Program-made: the position numbers and the translations under genes
The notes under the pieces: generated by a model
Databases searched by the model: none
What the model was told of the DNA's origin: nothing
The model's input: the letters and a program-made list of their open reading frames with translations, nothing else
Shown: positions 26,283 to 35,345 of the stretch, piece by piece
How positions within the stretch are numbered: the stretch's first letter is position 1
Layout of the letters: each line of letters begins with the position of its first letter
Origin: Armatimonadota bacterium
GTDB lineage: Bacteria > Armatimonadota > Armatimonadia > Armatimonadales > Armatimonadaceae
Assembly (NCBI GenBank): GCA_026392155.1
Contig: JAPLCP010000049.1
Span: 1-46,389, forward strand
Length of the DNA: 46,389 nucleotides
Reading direction: 5' to 3'

Positions 26283-27437
26283 ATGAAAACGGGACTGGAA
26301 GTGTTAGCGGCAGATGGGTTTGCGCGGCTCAAGGGCAAGAAGATTGGGCTAGTGACACACCCGCCTGCGGCACTTCCTGATGGGGTCCACGCTATCGAAG
26401 CACTCCAGGCAGGTGGTGTGAAGCTCACGGCACTCTTTGGCCCCGAGCATGGGGTGCGTGGCGATGTAGCGGCGGGAAAGTGGATTGAGTCGTACAAAGA
26501 TGCCAAGACGGGCCTGCCTGCCTACTCGCTCTACGGAAAGACAAAAGTCCCGACAGCGGCAATGCTCAAGGGCCTCGACTTACTGGTCTTTGACTTGCAG
26601 GACATTGGCTGCCGAAGCTACACCTATCTCTCCACACTGGGCTGCGTGCTCGAAGGGGCGGCGCGGGCAGGACTGCCCACCCTCGTGTTGGATCGCCCCA
26701 ACCCCTTAGGCCTCCAGCGAGTTGAAGGGGGGCCGGTGCAGACCGGGTTTACGTCGTTTGTCAGTAAGTACCCCGTCGCCTACCGACATGGCATGACCCT
26801 GGGAGAAGTGGGGCGCATGATCAGCGGCAAGGGCTGGCTCCCAGGTGGCCTCAAGCCCAAGCTCGATGTGATTATCTGCTCGGGCCTGCGCCGCCGCGAC
26901 TCGGGTTGGGACAGCCGCCGCTGGATTCCGACATCGCCCAATATCCCCACCCTTCGCTCGGCACGCCTCTACGCCGCCACGGGGATTCTGGGTGAGCTGG
27001 ACTGCATCGCCATCGGGGTCGGAACCGACGATCCCTTTGGCTATGTGGGAAGCCCCACGCTCAGCAGCGCTAAGCTTCTCGCGGCACTCCAGCGCCTTCC
27101 CGTCACAGGCTTCGGTTACGAGGCCGCAAGCTTCACTCCCTCCAAGGGACTCTTCTCCGGCGAGCTCTGCCAAGGTGTGCGCGTCAAAGCCCCACAAGGC
27201 GTGGACGCGGAGTGGACGCGCCCTAACTTCACGCTCCTGGCGGCACTGAAGGCCGTGGGAGTCGCAAGGCCTTTCTCGCCCGGTGAGCCCTCACGGATGT
27301 TCGATCTCTCCTGCGGAACCGACAGAGTACGGAGTCTCTTTATGCGCGGTGGGGATACCTCAGCGCTCTGGCAGGAGTACCAAAAAGGCGCTGTGCAGTT
27401 TGAGAAGGAAAGAGCACCGTACTTGTTGTATTCCTAG
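26283..27437 (+). CDS. namZ: DUF1343 / NamZ-type exo-N-acetylmuramidase
   Basis: This 384-residue member of the DUF1343 family (CAZy GH171) includes the Bacillus exo-beta-N-acetylmuramidase NamZ. Conserved motifs in order are ALFGPEHGVRG, YSLYGKTKVPTAAML, LVFDLQDIGCRSYTYLSTL, LVLDRPNPLGLQRVEGGPV and YRHGMTLGEVGRMI. It should cleave terminal MurNAc from peptidoglycan fragments during cell-wall recycling. Many relatives are secreted, but no signal peptide is visible here, so action on imported muropeptides in the cytoplasm is possible. It is followed two bases later by the VWA gene, so namZ, VWA and PP2C form one transcription unit. Confidence 0.88.
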   Translation: MKTGLEVLAADGFARLKGKKIGLVTHPPAALPDGVHAIEALQAGGVKLTALFGPEHGVRGDVAAGKWIESYKDAKTGLPAYSLYGKTKVPTAAMLKGLDLLVFDLQDIGCRSYTYLSTLGCVLEGAARAGLPTLVLDRPNPLGLQRVEGGPVQTGFTSFVSKYPVAYRHGMTLGEVGRMISGKGWLPGGLKPKLDVIICSGLRRRDSGWDSRRWIPTSPNIPTLRSARLYAATGILGELDCIAIGVGTDDPFGYVGSPTLSSAKLLAALQRLPVTGFGYEAASFTPSKGLFSGELCQGVRVKAPQGVDAEWTRPNFTLLAALKAVGVARPFSPGEPSRMFDLSCGTDRVRSLFMRGGDTSALWQEYQKGAVQFEKERAPYLLYS

Positions 27438-27439
27438 CC

Positions 27440-28282
27440 ATGAGTCGCTACAGCAACTCCGATATCACGCGCTACACGCCCTCGTGCTTCTGCTTTATTT
27501 TAGATCAGTCGTCGTCCATGGCCGAGCCCTTTGGTGAGCGTGACGGGCAAGCTCCCGTGACCAAGGCGGAGGCAGTGGCGCTAGCACTCAATAACCTACT
27601 GCGCAACTTGATTCTCTCCTGCTCCAAGTCCGATGGCATTCGTGACTACTTCGAGGTTGCGGTTATTGGCTACGGGGCCGAGGTTGGCTCCGCCTGGCAG
27701 GGAGCACTGCGTGGCCGTGAGCTGGTGCCCATCTCACAAGTTGCCGATCATGTGCTTCGGCTGGAGGAGCGTCCTGTGAGCTTTGGCGATGGAACGACAG
27801 AGACTATCCAGGTCCCTATCTGGATCACCCCTCAGGCTCACGGCTCCACGACCATGTGCACGGCCCTGCACCTTGCCCATGATATTCTGGCGTTCTGGAC
27901 TGCCAAAAACCCATCATCACACCCACCGGTAATCGTCCACATTACCGATGGTGAGGCAACCGATGGCGACCCAGCGACCTATTTAGAAGCGCTGGCCAAT
28001 ACCGGCACAGGCACCGGGCGCTCCACGCTTTTCAATGTGCACCTCTCCAGCAGACGCGCCGCACAGCCCCTCTCGTTTCCCGATCAGTCCATGCCACTCC
28101 ACGACCCCTACGCCAAGCTACTCTTTGACAAGGCAAGCTACCTGACTCCCTACATGCGCACCATCGCCTGGGAGAACGGCCTGCCCCTCACAGAACAAGC
28201 CCGCGCGTTCGTCTTCAATGCCGATCCCAGCCTGCTGGTGCTGGCTCTGGAGATTGGAACACGCCCTGGACGGCTTTGGTAG
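27440..28282 (+). CDS. TerY-like von Willebrand factor A domain protein
   Basis: This 280-residue cytoplasmic VWA protein has an intact MIDAS metal site: FILDQSSSM (DxSxS, Asp22), the Thr region HGSTTMCTALHLAHDIL, and IVHITDGEATDGDPATYLEAL (Asp). The style of the N-terminus (CFCFILDQSSSMAEPFG) and the pairing with a PP2C gene recall the TerY/TerY-P class of VWA proteins. In those systems VWA, PP2C and a Ser/Thr kinase work together in metal- or stress-linked phospho-signalling. No kinase is present beside it. It is translationally close to namZ (2-bp gap) and overlaps the PP2C gene by seven bases. Confidence 0.82.
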   Translation: MSRYSNSDITRYTPSCFCFILDQSSSMAEPFGERDGQAPVTKAEAVALALNNLLRNLILSCSKSDGIRDYFEVAVIGYGAEVGSAWQGALRGRELVPISQVADHVLRLEERPVSFGDGTTETIQVPIWITPQAHGSTTMCTALHLAHDILAFWTAKNPSSHPPVIVHITDGEATDGDPATYLEALANTGTGTGRSTLFNVHLSSRRAAQPLSFPDQSMPLHDPYAKLLFDKASYLTPYMRTIAWENGLPLTEQARAFVFNADPSLLVLALEIGTRPGRLW

Positions 28283-28968
28283 AGACAGTGGCAGCGATAA
28301 AGTCTTTCACGCTTGCCAAAGACGCCGTCACACCCGAACAGAACGAAGACGCACTTGCCTGGCAAGGGCAGCGCCTTGCCCTCACGGATGGCGCTTCATC
28401 GGATGCTTTCTCGGGGCTTTGGGCACGATGGCTGGGAGAGCAATTTGTGGCAACGGGCACGCTGGATCGGGAGCGGGCCGCACAGCTCTGGCAGGAAGAG
28501 GTGCGACAAAACCCCCTCCCCTGGTTTCTGGCGGATAAGCTCCGACAGCCCACGCACGCGAGCTTTTTGGGGATTTGCTGGGATGATACGCAGCTTCAGG
28601 TACAAACGATCGGGGACACCTGCGCTTTTGTGATCCGCGACGACAACCTAGCCTTTGCCTTTCCCTACACCAGAGCCGAGGACTTCGCCACGCATCCCAT
28701 GCTCGTCCCCACCCACGGTCTCCTCCCCGAGATGCTCTCCGCCAGCTTCCCCCTTCAGCCGGGCGATACGCTCATCGCCGCCACGGATGCCCTCGCAGCG
28801 TGGTTGCTGACCGAGCAAGCACACCAACCCTGGCAGTCGCTCCTAGCTCTTCAGAACGACAGGGACTTTGCCCGCTGGGTGCAGAACCTACGCAACGCGG
28901 GCCGTCTTGCCCTCGATGACGCTACCGTGGCGATTCTTTCAATCGCTCCTGATACCAGGGGAGCGTAA
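28276..28968 (+). CDS. PP2C-family Ser/Thr protein phosphatase
   Basis: This 230-residue protein has the PP2C metal-binding framework: QNEDALAWQG near residue 22, ALTDGASSDAFSG, VQTIGDTCAFVI, ATDALAAWLL and DDATVAIL near the end. These give the acidic residues for two Mn/Mg ions. It would dephosphorylate Ser/Thr on partner proteins. The TTG start at 28276 overlaps the VWA gene. A GTG at 28288 is an alternative. A 150-bp gap follows with no gene, then the convergent exoprotein operon with its own terminator. Confidence 0.8.
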   Translation: MVETVAAIKSFTLAKDAVTPEQNEDALAWQGQRLALTDGASSDAFSGLWARWLGEQFVATGTLDRERAAQLWQEEVRQNPLPWFLADKLRQPTHASFLGICWDDTQLQVQTIGDTCAFVIRDDNLAFAFPYTRAEDFATHPMLVPTHGLLPEMLSASFPLQPGDTLIAATDALAAWLLTEQAHQPWQSLLALQNDRDFARWVQNLRNAGRLALDDATVAILSIAPDTRGA

Positions 28969-29072
28969 GCCGCATCCCTTCTGCCAGTGACCGAGGCGCG
29001 TCGGCAGGCAAGCGTCTCGGGGCCAGAGGCGGCCTGAAGCCGGAAGCCCCCGTAGCCAAAGTTTTCATAGGC

Positions 29073-29104
29073 AAAAAAAAGCGGGGCTGCACTTGCAGCC
29101 CCGC
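29073..29104 (-). terminator. Intrinsic terminator of the minus-strand exoprotein operon
   Basis: The stem GCGGGGCTGC / GCAGCCCCGC (29081-29104) has loop ACTT. On the minus strand it is followed by eight T residues. Confidence 0.92.
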
Positions 29105-29118
29105 CCTATTCCAAGCCA

Positions 29119-31848
29119 CTAGGGCCTTATAGTCGTAATTACACTCCCACTGAAGCGCTTTCCTGTTCGCCGTGGAGTATTGTAGTAGCCAGCCACACTC
29201 GACCTCACAACAGTCCCTAAAGTTCTTAGCTTATTGAACCTAAAGATCTGCTTGACCGTGGTATTCGGGGCAAGATCAGGCATCGAGAACACATTTGGTC
29301 TCGTGAAGGTGGTGGTATTATTGGCACTAAATACCACACCATCTATTTTAAAGTTTTTAACAGTCGTGAAGAGGCTATTATTTTTAAGAGTCACCTCAAG
29401 CTGCCAGGTCGTAGCACTCTTGCTAAGCAATACTGCCGAGACGAGACTGACCTCTTGGAGCTCCAGAGTTCTGAATTTTCCGCTTCGCTCTCCACGGAAG
29501 CCGTCAGGAGCGGGTAGTGTCTCGGAAGAGAGCGTGTAGTCGTAGTCTGTCTCCTCACGGATGGAAGTAACCGTCACAGAGTGATCGGTCACCAAGTTGG
29601 AGTCCGTCACCACGATCGGGTTAGGATCGGAAGGCCCCTCAGAGAGAACAAGCTTGGAGGTTGCGGGTACAGCGGTTCGCCAGGAGATCGTTACCTGGTT
29701 GGCTCCGATACCCGTGACCGAGACATTGTCAATGAAGATCGTTGTAAACTTACCCGTAACCGCATTATAGACTGCGCCAGACTCACTGGAAGAGTCCACT
29801 TGATACAGATACGTCACATCAAGAGTGAGCCCCGTAATGGTCACACTATGATCTGTGGTATACGAAGGGTCATCGACAAAAATAGCATCAGGATCGTCGA
29901 TATCTTTCCCAACCCAAACCGTCGAAGCCGCAGGCAGTGAAGTCTTCCAGGTGAATGTCACCTGATCCAAGCCTGGAGTGACTACCAGGTTGCTCACGAA
30001 GTTGACCAGCTTATCGGCAGCACGATCTGCCGACAGAATCCCCACACCCGCTCTACCATCCCAACCCACAGCCTCGATATCTAGTGCTGTGTTTGTAAAA
30101 GCAGTGACAAGCTCGTTACGCGACAGCAAAGCACCCTGTACAGATGAATACGATACGGGAGTAATAACCTGAGTATCGAGAGACTTCATCTGTGCCATGA
30201 GCGCTGCCGCATGGGGAGCAGCAGCGGAGGTTCCAAAGAAAGGATTCAGTCCGCTTGAACCAGGGAAGGTCGTCTTAACCCCGTCGGCAGCGGTAAAATC
30301 TGGCTTGTTGAGTACCATGCCACCATTGGTGGCAAAGAGGAAGTTATTGGGAGTAATGGCCGTTCCATTGGCATTGTAGAAGATGCGCCGTGGTCCCGTT
30401 GACGAGAAGGACTCCGTGGTCAGTCCGCCTAGTGACAGCGAAAAGGTGCTCGGAAATGCCAGGTTCGCATCAACCGCCGCAACCCCAAAGGCTCCTGCAG
30501 CAGCGGAGTGGCCGTAGGTCTCGCCTGTGGTAGTCACCGTAAATGAACCAGCGTCAGGTGCATAGAGTCGTAGGGCGCGGTCTTCCCCAGACCACTTTAC
30601 AATGACAACACGCTCGCCAGGGAAGGCACTAGCAAACTCGATAGGATCTTGCGTCCCATTTTGAACATTATCTGATGTCTCAAAGACAGTGGTTCCCGTG
30701 GAGTTCAGGATATAGAGATCATAGTCATTATTCGAAGCAAGGCTTGGATCAGACCAACCAAGGATGATGCGCGTAATAACATTCTGCGTTTGAATGTTAA
30801 AGAGGTTATTATTGGGAAAGCGATGGACTCTTCCAAATCCTGCAAGGACACCCGTTGCGGCACCGCCGTCTCGGAAGTCCCCTTCCCAGACACTATTGCG
30901 CTGATTTCCAGCAGCGGAGAAGTAGAGCTTACCTTGAGCAACGACTTGCTCCACGGCTTGTGCAATCACACCATCTTGAAACGGGCTCTCAAAAAGATAG
31001 CCAAGGTCATCAACTATAATGTCACAACCCGCCGCAGCCAAGTCCAAGACCGCCTGCGCCATCTGTGCCTCACCTAAAAAGCCCGTGGCGAAGGCGAGCA
31101 CTGCATCTGGCGCGACATCATGGATGATCTCCAGCATCGCGGTGCCTTCACCAGACTGACCGGGGTCATCTATGAGTACCTCGACATTACTTGGCAGATC
31201 ACCTAGGGCCACAGAATTCGCCAGAAAATCAACACTATCCGAGATCACACCAATCTTGCTGTTTCCCCCACCAGCACCATAGGCTTCTCGAACCAACTTA
31301 GAGCCATGTGCCGCATCCCCTTCGCTCTCCACAGAGCCAGAGTTGCGTACAGGTTTATCTGCAGGGCGAATGATACGAACATCGGGACTAAGAGCAAGCT
31401 GATCCAGCCAGGCGGTTCCAATCCAGGCTCGCAGGGCTCCCCACTTTGGGTAGGCAGAGACAACCGTCCCTCCCATGCCTGCGATGTTTTGCCGCAACCC
31501 TGTGGTGACATTGCCTTTAATATCCACCAAGACACGACCAACCATATCACGTTGTAAGCCGGGAGCTCGAAGCGAGGGTACTCCCGAAACGGCAGGCTGA
31601 TTTTGGTCTATTCTCGCGGCAAAGATCAGGCTCGACGAGAGCTTTTTTTGTGCAGGCGTCCGCGCTAACTTATCCTGGTTGATGAGAGCAATTTGCTGTT
31701 GCACGGTAGCAGAAAGCCCCGAGGTATCCGTGATGGGAGCCGGGAGACGTGATCCCTGCGCCCATGCGGATTGCCCTAAAACAGGTATAGCCAGCATGGC
31801 AAGTGCCATAGCTGACCACTGGGCTCCAATTTTTCTATAATCCTTCAT
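29119..31848 (-). CDS. Subtilase-like (S8) exported protein with Glu in the His position
   Basis: This 909-residue protein has a signal peptide (to about GQSAWAQ, residue 31) and a propeptide-like region. An S8 fold follows with Asp204 (KIGVISDSVD), an oxyanion Asn (LYFSAAGNQRNS) and nucleophile Ser541 (FFGTSAAAPHAAALM). Where subtilisins have HGT, this has GEGTAMLEIIHDVAP, so the catalytic His is replaced by Glu234, reminiscent of the Ser-Glu-Asp set of sedolisins. After it come two fibronectin III-like domains (VTFTWKTSLPAASTVWVG; VTISWRTAVPATSKLVLS). A C-terminal module follows that resembles the end of the BNR protein upstream. AAGGAA lies before the ATG. It is the last gene of a four-gene exoprotein operon. 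Confidence 0.82.
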   Translation of the reverse strand: MKDYRKIGAQWSAMALAMLAIPVLGQSAWAQGSRLPAPITDTSGLSATVQQQIALINQDKLARTPAQKKLSSSLIFAARIDQNQPAVSGVPSLRAPGLQRDMVGRVLVDIKGNVTTGLRQNIAGMGGTVVSAYPKWGALRAWIGTAWLDQLALSPDVRIIRPADKPVRNSGSVESEGDAAHGSKLVREAYGAGGGNSKIGVISDSVDFLANSVALGDLPSNVEVLIDDPGQSGEGTAMLEIIHDVAPDAVLAFATGFLGEAQMAQAVLDLAAAGCDIIVDDLGYLFESPFQDGVIAQAVEQVVAQGKLYFSAAGNQRNSVWEGDFRDGGAATGVLAGFGRVHRFPNNNLFNIQTQNVITRIILGWSDPSLASNNDYDLYILNSTGTTVFETSDNVQNGTQDPIEFASAFPGERVVIVKWSGEDRALRLYAPDAGSFTVTTTGETYGHSAAAGAFGVAAVDANLAFPSTFSLSLGGLTTESFSSTGPRRIFYNANGTAITPNNFLFATNGGMVLNKPDFTAADGVKTTFPGSSGLNPFFGTSAAAPHAAALMAQMKSLDTQVITPVSYSSVQGALLSRNELVTAFTNTALDIEAVGWDGRAGVGILSADRAADKLVNFVSNLVVTPGLDQVTFTWKTSLPAASTVWVGKDIDDPDAIFVDDPSYTTDHSVTITGLTLDVTYLYQVDSSSESGAVYNAVTGKFTTIFIDNVSVTGIGANQVTISWRTAVPATSKLVLSEGPSDPNPIVVTDSNLVTDHSVTVTSIREETDYDYTLSSETLPAPDGFRGERSGKFRTLELQEVSLVSAVLLSKSATTWQLEVTLKNNSLFTTVKNFKIDGVVFSANNTTTFTRPNVFSMPDLAPNTTVKQIFRFNKLRTLGTVVRSSVAGYYNTPRRTGKRFSGSVITTIRP

Positions 31849-31878
31849 GATTAGAGTTCCTTGTCGTATTTTTCAAGA

Positions 31879-31910
31879 TAAAAAACAGAGCCGCTCTTTC
31901 GAGCGGCTCT
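31879..31910 (-). terminator. Intrinsic terminator after the BNR-repeat gene
   Basis: The stem AGAGCCGCTC / GAGCGGCTCT has a four-base loop. The minus-strand T-tract is at 31879-31885. It separates the BNR gene from the subtilase gene. Confidence 0.9.
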
Positions 31911-31924
31911 TTCTGCATTGTCTC

Positions 31925-34900
31925 CTAGGGGAGGCGGGTTCGCACGCTGGGGAAGGCCGTATTATTGACAACAGGACCACTGAGTGTCTGTGTCACATAC
32001 GTTCCTGCCACACGGAAATCAGCGGCAGCACCTGAGGCTCCGACATTTCCAGGGTAGCGCATTGTCAGAGAGCGCGAGCTCCCAACCGCAATGGCTCCCA
32101 ACGTAATAGGTAGAGGAGTCGTTGTACCGACAGCCGTTGTACGCAGGATAGAGCTTGAGGTGATCTGAACGTTCTCCGCAAGCCCTGTGGGAAGGTTATT
32201 TCCCAGGGGATCTTTTTTCTGCTCGTTGGTAACGGTGACAACAGCAAAGATTTCATTACCGATTCGGCTCAGCGTAAAGCTCGACTTCAAGTTAGGCGTA
32301 TCAAAGACTTGTTGTGCCGTTGTTGTATTGATTCGCCAGACTCCTCGTCCATACGTTGCCACGTTTAGGTTACTCACGCCCCCAATGGTAACGAACTTAA
32401 TTCCAACACACTGAACATTCGGCAGTCCAAGCGGGGTGGTAGCATCTTGCCAGGTAGTTCCCTGATCTGTAGTGACAAAGACCCCGATATCGGTCGCGAT
32501 ATAGAATGTATTGACAGGATCAGATGCATCCCGTGCAAGTCCATTCACCGGAACACCATCAGGCAACCGTGTGAAGAAGTTAGGATCGGTTGGGCTGGTG
32601 ACAACTCCACTTTGATCCGTGTAGACAACGGTTGAAGAGCGTGTGTTCTGACAGCGGTAGACATGTCCCCCACCCGTCCCACCGAGAGTCAATAAAATAT
32701 CTTCCGGACGATTCGGGTTTACAGAGATAGAGGTCACAGGCCGTCCGGGAAGCGTCGCCGTGTTGATCTGTCGCCAAGTCGCATTTGACGTCGCAGGGCC
32801 AGACATGTTTGTGGTGAACTGCCGTGCATTGTCATTCGTCATCCACACTTCCCCCGTTGAGGTGCCAACATAGATGCGCTGCCCAGCTTGCGGCAGGGGA
32901 CCTTCGGGGCCGGTCGTTGTGGCAATCGCGGTAATGACACCTCCAAAGGTGTTGGTACCGATCTGCCGCCAGCGTCCTCCCACTCCTGCAGCCGTCGTAG
33001 TTCCATCAAAGCCCGTTTCTGCGTTCACATCATAGCGCCATAGAGCATTGGTTCCCGTGTAGATGACGCTATGGCCACCAATCGCACCTCCAACAGTATC
33101 TACTTCCACAATGGGGAACGACGACTTCGGCTGAGCGCCAAAGGCAAGCTGGGTCGTGGTTCCATTATCAACCGCGGTGGGAGGCGTCTGACCATCCAGA
33201 GAACTATAGGGATAGGGATAGTGAGTTTCCGTCGCCGTTCTTGCTGCATTTAATCCCGTAAACGACTGATCGGGCGAGATGTCTCGAACATTTGTCCAAG
33301 TGTTGTCACTTGCCATTACGAGGCGCTGCCCCGTTCCACCAGAGATAACCCAGGCGTACTCGCGTCCACCCGTTACCGCAATTGCGGTATCGCCAATATA
33401 GTTACCAATAGTCTGGGGCGGGTTGGCAAATGGCCCATTGCTAAAGTCTCGCGAGGTCGTCCCGACACTCCGCCAGCCCGTTGCTGTGGCCGGACGTGCC
33501 AGCCCCATGTGCTGCGTTCCAGTCAGCGCATAGTCTTTGTTTGTGGGACTAAAGTCCGCCCCATTGATCTGGGTGATCGCAAAAGCTTCACGGCGCTGCG
33601 GGATGGTCAAGCCTGTCAGATTGCCAGAAGTGCTCATATTGGTTGTTGTGAACCAGTGATCTGCCGATGTGTTCGCAAAGCCAGGAGCAATGTTATCTGG
33701 ATCGTAGCGCAGCTCAAAAACACCACCATCATTGGCCACCAAGACACTCTGCGGATCAAAGGGATCGTACTTAATGTCACGCTGCCAAGCATGGAAGCGA
33801 TCTCTTGGGGCAAGGCTTGCATCGTGGGAGAAGACCAGATCACGCCACAGGTTCGTCTCCTGCATAAGATTCAGTGTCAGGGCACGACTGGCTCCCAAGG
33901 AAGCGGTGACAGACCGATTTCCGCCGTAGAGCATGTCTAACGTGTAGGACTTATTGGCCTCGAAGGGAGCGGGGGGGGGTTGCGGTGGTAAAAACGCCGT
34001 GGGAGCAGCGACCAACGCAGAGGTGTACTCAGAGCGGCTCCAGTTATTGAAAGCACCGTTTGAGATACTATAGTTGCCAGTAATCTCCTCCCAGAGATAG
34101 TTGAGCGTCCCATTCGTATTGATGTCCGCACGGCTCTGTGGCTGACCACGCCAGACACGGCCATCATCAGCAACGTTTGTAGAGTCCGTCATGTAGAGCA
34201 CGAAGGGATCCGTTGCGGAGGGAGTTACCAGAAGAGTCTTTCGTCCCCCGACGGCTGCGGAGTTAAACACCAGAGGCGTATTCGCAACCCTGCGCCAGGT
34301 CGCCCCAGAGTCATCGGAGCGGTAAATACCATCATTTAACCGGGACGCGTAGAAGAACTGAGGATCGCCACTCGTCTGGTCAGGGTAGTCACGACCGTAC
34401 GGGTTGAAAACTCGAACGGTATTCCAGTCGCCTGCCGGAACATCGCCGCCGGTTTTCAGAGTCGGCTTCTTCCAAGTCGCACCACCGTCGGTGGAGCGCC
34501 AGAGGCTACCCGGATTTGTCCCACGTCCTGTCGAGGCAACAAGAATGCGGGGATTACGCGGTGAGATCGCAATCGCAGACACTGCCGTTCCCGTCATCTC
34601 CGCTCTACCAATATTGACAAATGTCGTGCCACTATTGACCGACTTCATGATGCCAAGAGCATTTGTGCCATTTCCGAAGAAACGCGGCGTATCTAGCCCT
34701 TCACCTTGTCCGCTACCAGGACCATAGAAGTCCCCTAGACCAACGTAGAGAATACGTCCATTCGTAGGATCTGTGGCAACCGAGGAGGTCTCGGGAAAAG
34801 CGAACTTATCTCCCAGGGGCTTCCAGACAATTGTCCCCGTGGTTGCATCCGCTCTCCACACACCTCCACTTGCTGCGGCAATGTAGAAAATTCCCTGGTT

Positions 34901-35335
34901 ACGGTTATCAAAAGCGATGCTATTCACACGGCCCGAGATAAAGCTACTAGTCGGTCCCTGGCTAAAAGCATAGCCAGGCTGGAAGTTAAATGGCCCAAAA
35001 AACTCCCACTGTGCCCCCGAGTAGCCAATATTAACCCCCATCAGCACAGGCCCATTTGACGGCTTGTTACGCGAGCCCCCAATCGCTGCGGGTCGCATTT
35101 TGGTACGATAGTCAGCGGCCTTGGCAAGCGCCTGCGTGTCTACGGGCTGACCTGGGTTCGCACGGAGAATATCACGTGCACTCAGCGCAGCATTGCGCTG
35201 ACGCTGGGCCGCAGCCTGTGCCTTCTGTGCATTGGCTTCGCGAGACAGCTCCAAAAACTGTGCTTGTGCCCCACTGGCAAGAAGCGACACTCCGAGCAGA
35301 GCCGAGAGGACAACGCCTCCCCTCAATCCTAGCAT
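31925..35335 (-). CDS. Exported BNR/Asp-box repeat propeller protein
   Basis: This 1136-residue secreted protein has a signal peptide LGLRGGVVLSALLGVSLLASGAQAQ. I chose the ATG at 35335 because it opens the signal peptide, has AGGAG eight bases upstream and lies 10 bp after the previous stop. The body has sortilin/BNR-type Asp-boxes in a large propeller: RSTDGGATWKKP, RSDDSGATWRRV and VTTDQGTTWQDAT. The C-terminal about 90 residues (SFTLSRIGNEIFAVVTVTNEQKK onward, ending SVRTRLP) are an Ig-like module similar to that of the subtilase. Such proteins are typically surface-bound glycan-binding or structural proteins; no glycosidase active site is evident. Confidence 0.8.
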   Translation of the reverse strand: MLGLRGGVVLSALLGVSLLASGAQAQFLELSREANAQKAQAAAQRQRNAALSARDILRANPGQPVDTQALAKAADYRTKMRPAAIGGSRNKPSNGPVLMGVNIGYSGAQWEFFGPFNFQPGYAFSQGPTSSFISGRVNSIAFDNRNQGIFYIAAASGGVWRADATTGTIVWKPLGDKFAFPETSSVATDPTNGRILYVGLGDFYGPGSGQGEGLDTPRFFGNGTNALGIMKSVNSGTTFVNIGRAEMTGTAVSAIAISPRNPRILVASTGRGTNPGSLWRSTDGGATWKKPTLKTGGDVPAGDWNTVRVFNPYGRDYPDQTSGDPQFFYASRLNDGIYRSDDSGATWRRVANTPLVFNSAAVGGRKTLLVTPSATDPFVLYMTDSTNVADDGRVWRGQPQSRADINTNGTLNYLWEEITGNYSISNGAFNNWSRSEYTSALVAAPTAFLPPQPPPAPFEANKSYTLDMLYGGNRSVTASLGASRALTLNLMQETNLWRDLVFSHDASLAPRDRFHAWQRDIKYDPFDPQSVLVANDGGVFELRYDPDNIAPGFANTSADHWFTTTNMSTSGNLTGLTIPQRREAFAITQINGADFSPTNKDYALTGTQHMGLARPATATGWRSVGTTSRDFSNGPFANPPQTIGNYIGDTAIAVTGGREYAWVISGGTGQRLVMASDNTWTNVRDISPDQSFTGLNAARTATETHYPYPYSSLDGQTPPTAVDNGTTTQLAFGAQPKSSFPIVEVDTVGGAIGGHSVIYTGTNALWRYDVNAETGFDGTTTAAGVGGRWRQIGTNTFGGVITAIATTTGPEGPLPQAGQRIYVGTSTGEVWMTNDNARQFTTNMSGPATSNATWRQINTATLPGRPVTSISVNPNRPEDILLTLGGTGGGHVYRCQNTRSSTVVYTDQSGVVTSPTDPNFFTRLPDGVPVNGLARDASDPVNTFYIATDIGVFVTTDQGTTWQDATTPLGLPNVQCVGIKFVTIGGVSNLNVATYGRGVWRINTTTAQQVFDTPNLKSSFTLSRIGNEIFAVVTVTNEQKKDPLGNNLPTGLAENVQITSSSILRTTAVGTTTPLPITLGAIAVGSSRSLTMRYPGNVGASGAAADFRVAGTYVTQTLSGPVVNNTAFPSVRTRLP

Positions 35336-35345
35336 CTCATTTCTC

